Notes under the pieces: generated by a model | Databases searched by the model: none | The model's input: only the letters and a program-made list of their open reading frames with translations | What the model was told of the DNA's origin: nothing | Assembly (NCBI GenBank): GCA_039029915.1 | Contig: JBCCFD010000197.1 | Coordinates: 1 to 13,508 of the forward strand | Length of the DNA stretch: 13,508 bases | DNA from: QQUD01 sp039029915 | GTDB lineage: Bacteria; Chloroflexota; Anaerolineae; Promineifilales; Promineifilaceae | Reading direction: 5' to 3' | Translations under genes and position numbers: made by a program | Shown: piece by piece, positions 12,687 through 13,508 of the stretch | How positions within the stretch are numbered: the first letter of the stretch is position 1 | Layout of the letters: every line of letters starts with the position of its first letter

Positions 12687-13508
12687 ATGTCTGATTATAT
12701 TTTTATTGGTATTGCATGGCCGTATGCCAACGGCCGTTTACATCTAGGTCGGGTCGTCGGGGCGCTTCTACCGGCCGATATTTTTGCTCGATACCATCGT
12801 TTACAGGGCAATCATGTTTTAGCCGTGACGGGCTCAGATGCCCACGGCACACCGATTACGATCGCAGCAGACAAAGCGGGCGTTTCACCAAAAACTTACT
12901 TTGAAGGGATCCACCAGCAGTTTTTATCTAGTCAATTAGATTTAGGCATCAGTTATGACCTTTTCACCCATACGGATACTGAAAATCATCACCGCGTGGC
13001 GCAGGATCTATTCTGCAAACTGTATGAGAAGGGGTTCATCGCGCCCAAAACCCAAAACCTATTTTATTCAGAAAGTGAACAGCGGTTTTTACCTGATCGG
13101 TACGTAGAAGGCACCTGTCCGCACTGTGGTTTTGGCAAAGCACGAGGGGATCAGTGTGATGAGTGCGGTCATTTATTGGATCCCACTGAGCTGATCAAGC
13201 CTCGCAGCACACGGGATGGCTCGACCCCAACTGTACGGGAAAGTGAACAGCTCTTTTTCGATTTAGGGGCGTTTAGTGAACAGCTTTTAACGTATCTTGA
13301 TAGCCATGCGCATCATTGGCGTACGAACCCGTTGAATTTTACACGGGGACTCATTGAGCAAGGACTAAAACAACGGCCGTTTACCCGCGACTTGGATTGG
13401 GGAATCTCGGCACCGATTCCCGGCTGGGAACACAAAAAGCTTTACATTTGGGCCGAAAATATTATTGGGTATCTATCTGCTGCCATTGAGTGGTCACATC
13501 TTCAGGGC
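12687..13508 (+). CDS. metG: Methionyl-tRNA synthetase, N-terminal part (runs off window)
   Basis: 274 codons are present with no stop; the gene continues beyond the window. MetRS charges tRNA-Met. The N-terminal Rossmann fold reads IFIGIAWPYANGRLHLG, then LPADIFARYHRLQGN and TGSDAHGTP. Two zinc knuckles follow (CPHCG and CDECG, with ARGDQ between), as in four-cysteine MetRS. PIPGWEHKKLYIWAENIIGYLSA is the characteristic late connective-peptide/active-site stretch. The HIGH signature is unusual: HLGR, with Arg in place of the second His. KMSKS lies outside the window. ATG 12687 has GGAG (12676-12679) with 7-nt spacing. Upstream lie the candidate RNA and a repeat unit, so its own promoter is probably within 12590-12680. 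It could be a second, divergent MetRS rather than the housekeeping copy. Confidence 0.92.
   Translation, partial: MSDYIFIGIAWPYANGRLHLGRVVGALLPADIFARYHRLQGNHVLAVTGSDAHGTPITIAADKAGVSPKTYFEGIHQQFLSSQLDLGISYDLFTHTDTENHHRVAQDLFCKLYEKGFIAPKTQNLFYSESEQRFLPDRYVEGTCPHCGFGKARGDQCDECGHLLDPTELIKPRSTRDGSTPTVRESEQLFFDLGAFSEQLLTYLDSHAHHWRTNPLNFTRGLIEQGLKQRPFTRDLDWGISAPIPGWEHKKLYIWAENIIGYLSAAIEWSHLQG

Noticed and set aside
1..13508. CRISPR arrays, tRNA or rRNA genes, transposases
   Set aside because: No regular direct-repeat array, cloverleaf, rRNA core or transposase motif was seen on either strand.

Overview
The window looks like a chromosomal stretch of a moderately AT-rich bacterium, probably a Chloroflexota (Anaerolineae-like) member. 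This is inferred from gene content: a GT39-type membrane glycosyltransferase with a C-terminal beta-sandwich domain of a kind I associate with Chloroflexota, an EMO/FadF-type membrane Fe-S oxidoreductase, and many palindromic intergenic repeats. No phage, transposase, tRNA, rRNA or CRISPR array is visible.

Layout. 2-1156 (+) is the 3' part of an M24-fold protein whose metal ligands, catalytic Asp and surrounding motifs match the DMSP lyase DddP. Across a perfect 15-bp inverted repeat follows a PLP enzyme of the D-cysteine desulfhydrase / ACC deaminase / cysteate lyase family (1292-2272). A stand-alone CheY-like receiver (2435-2872) overlaps tail to tail by 51 bp with a minus-strand pair: a GT39-like membrane glycosyltransferase (2822-4735) and a doubly anchored clan-A glycoside hydrolase-like protein (4739-6106). 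Divergent to these, behind a perfect 26-bp palindrome, lies a 678-aa membrane Fe-S oxidoreductase (6334-8370) that probably passes electrons from ETF to quinone. An elaborate hairpin terminator follows it, then a lipoprotein with a beta-sandwich domain (8528-9166). A GAF-GAF-HisKA protein lacking the ATPase domain (9510-10868) comes next, then a palindrome-rich spacer and a minus-strand LysM protein with a TolA-like Ala/Lys rod and no signal peptide (11144-12094). A 592-bp intergenic region carries a candidate structured RNA ending in an intrinsic terminator (about 12351-12514). The window ends inside metG (12687 onward).

The genes do not form one pathway. The first two could both act on organosulfur compounds, the minus-strand pair probably acts in envelope glycan metabolism, and the receiver and truncated kinase are unlinked signalling parts. 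Two signals are the most unusual. The octamer palindrome ACGGCCGT occurs 13 times in 13.5 kb, against about 0.2 expected, in all three codon phases. The candidate RNA upstream of metG has one hairpin loop perfectly complementary over 8 nt to the loop region of its terminator hairpin, plus further mutually exclusive pairings.
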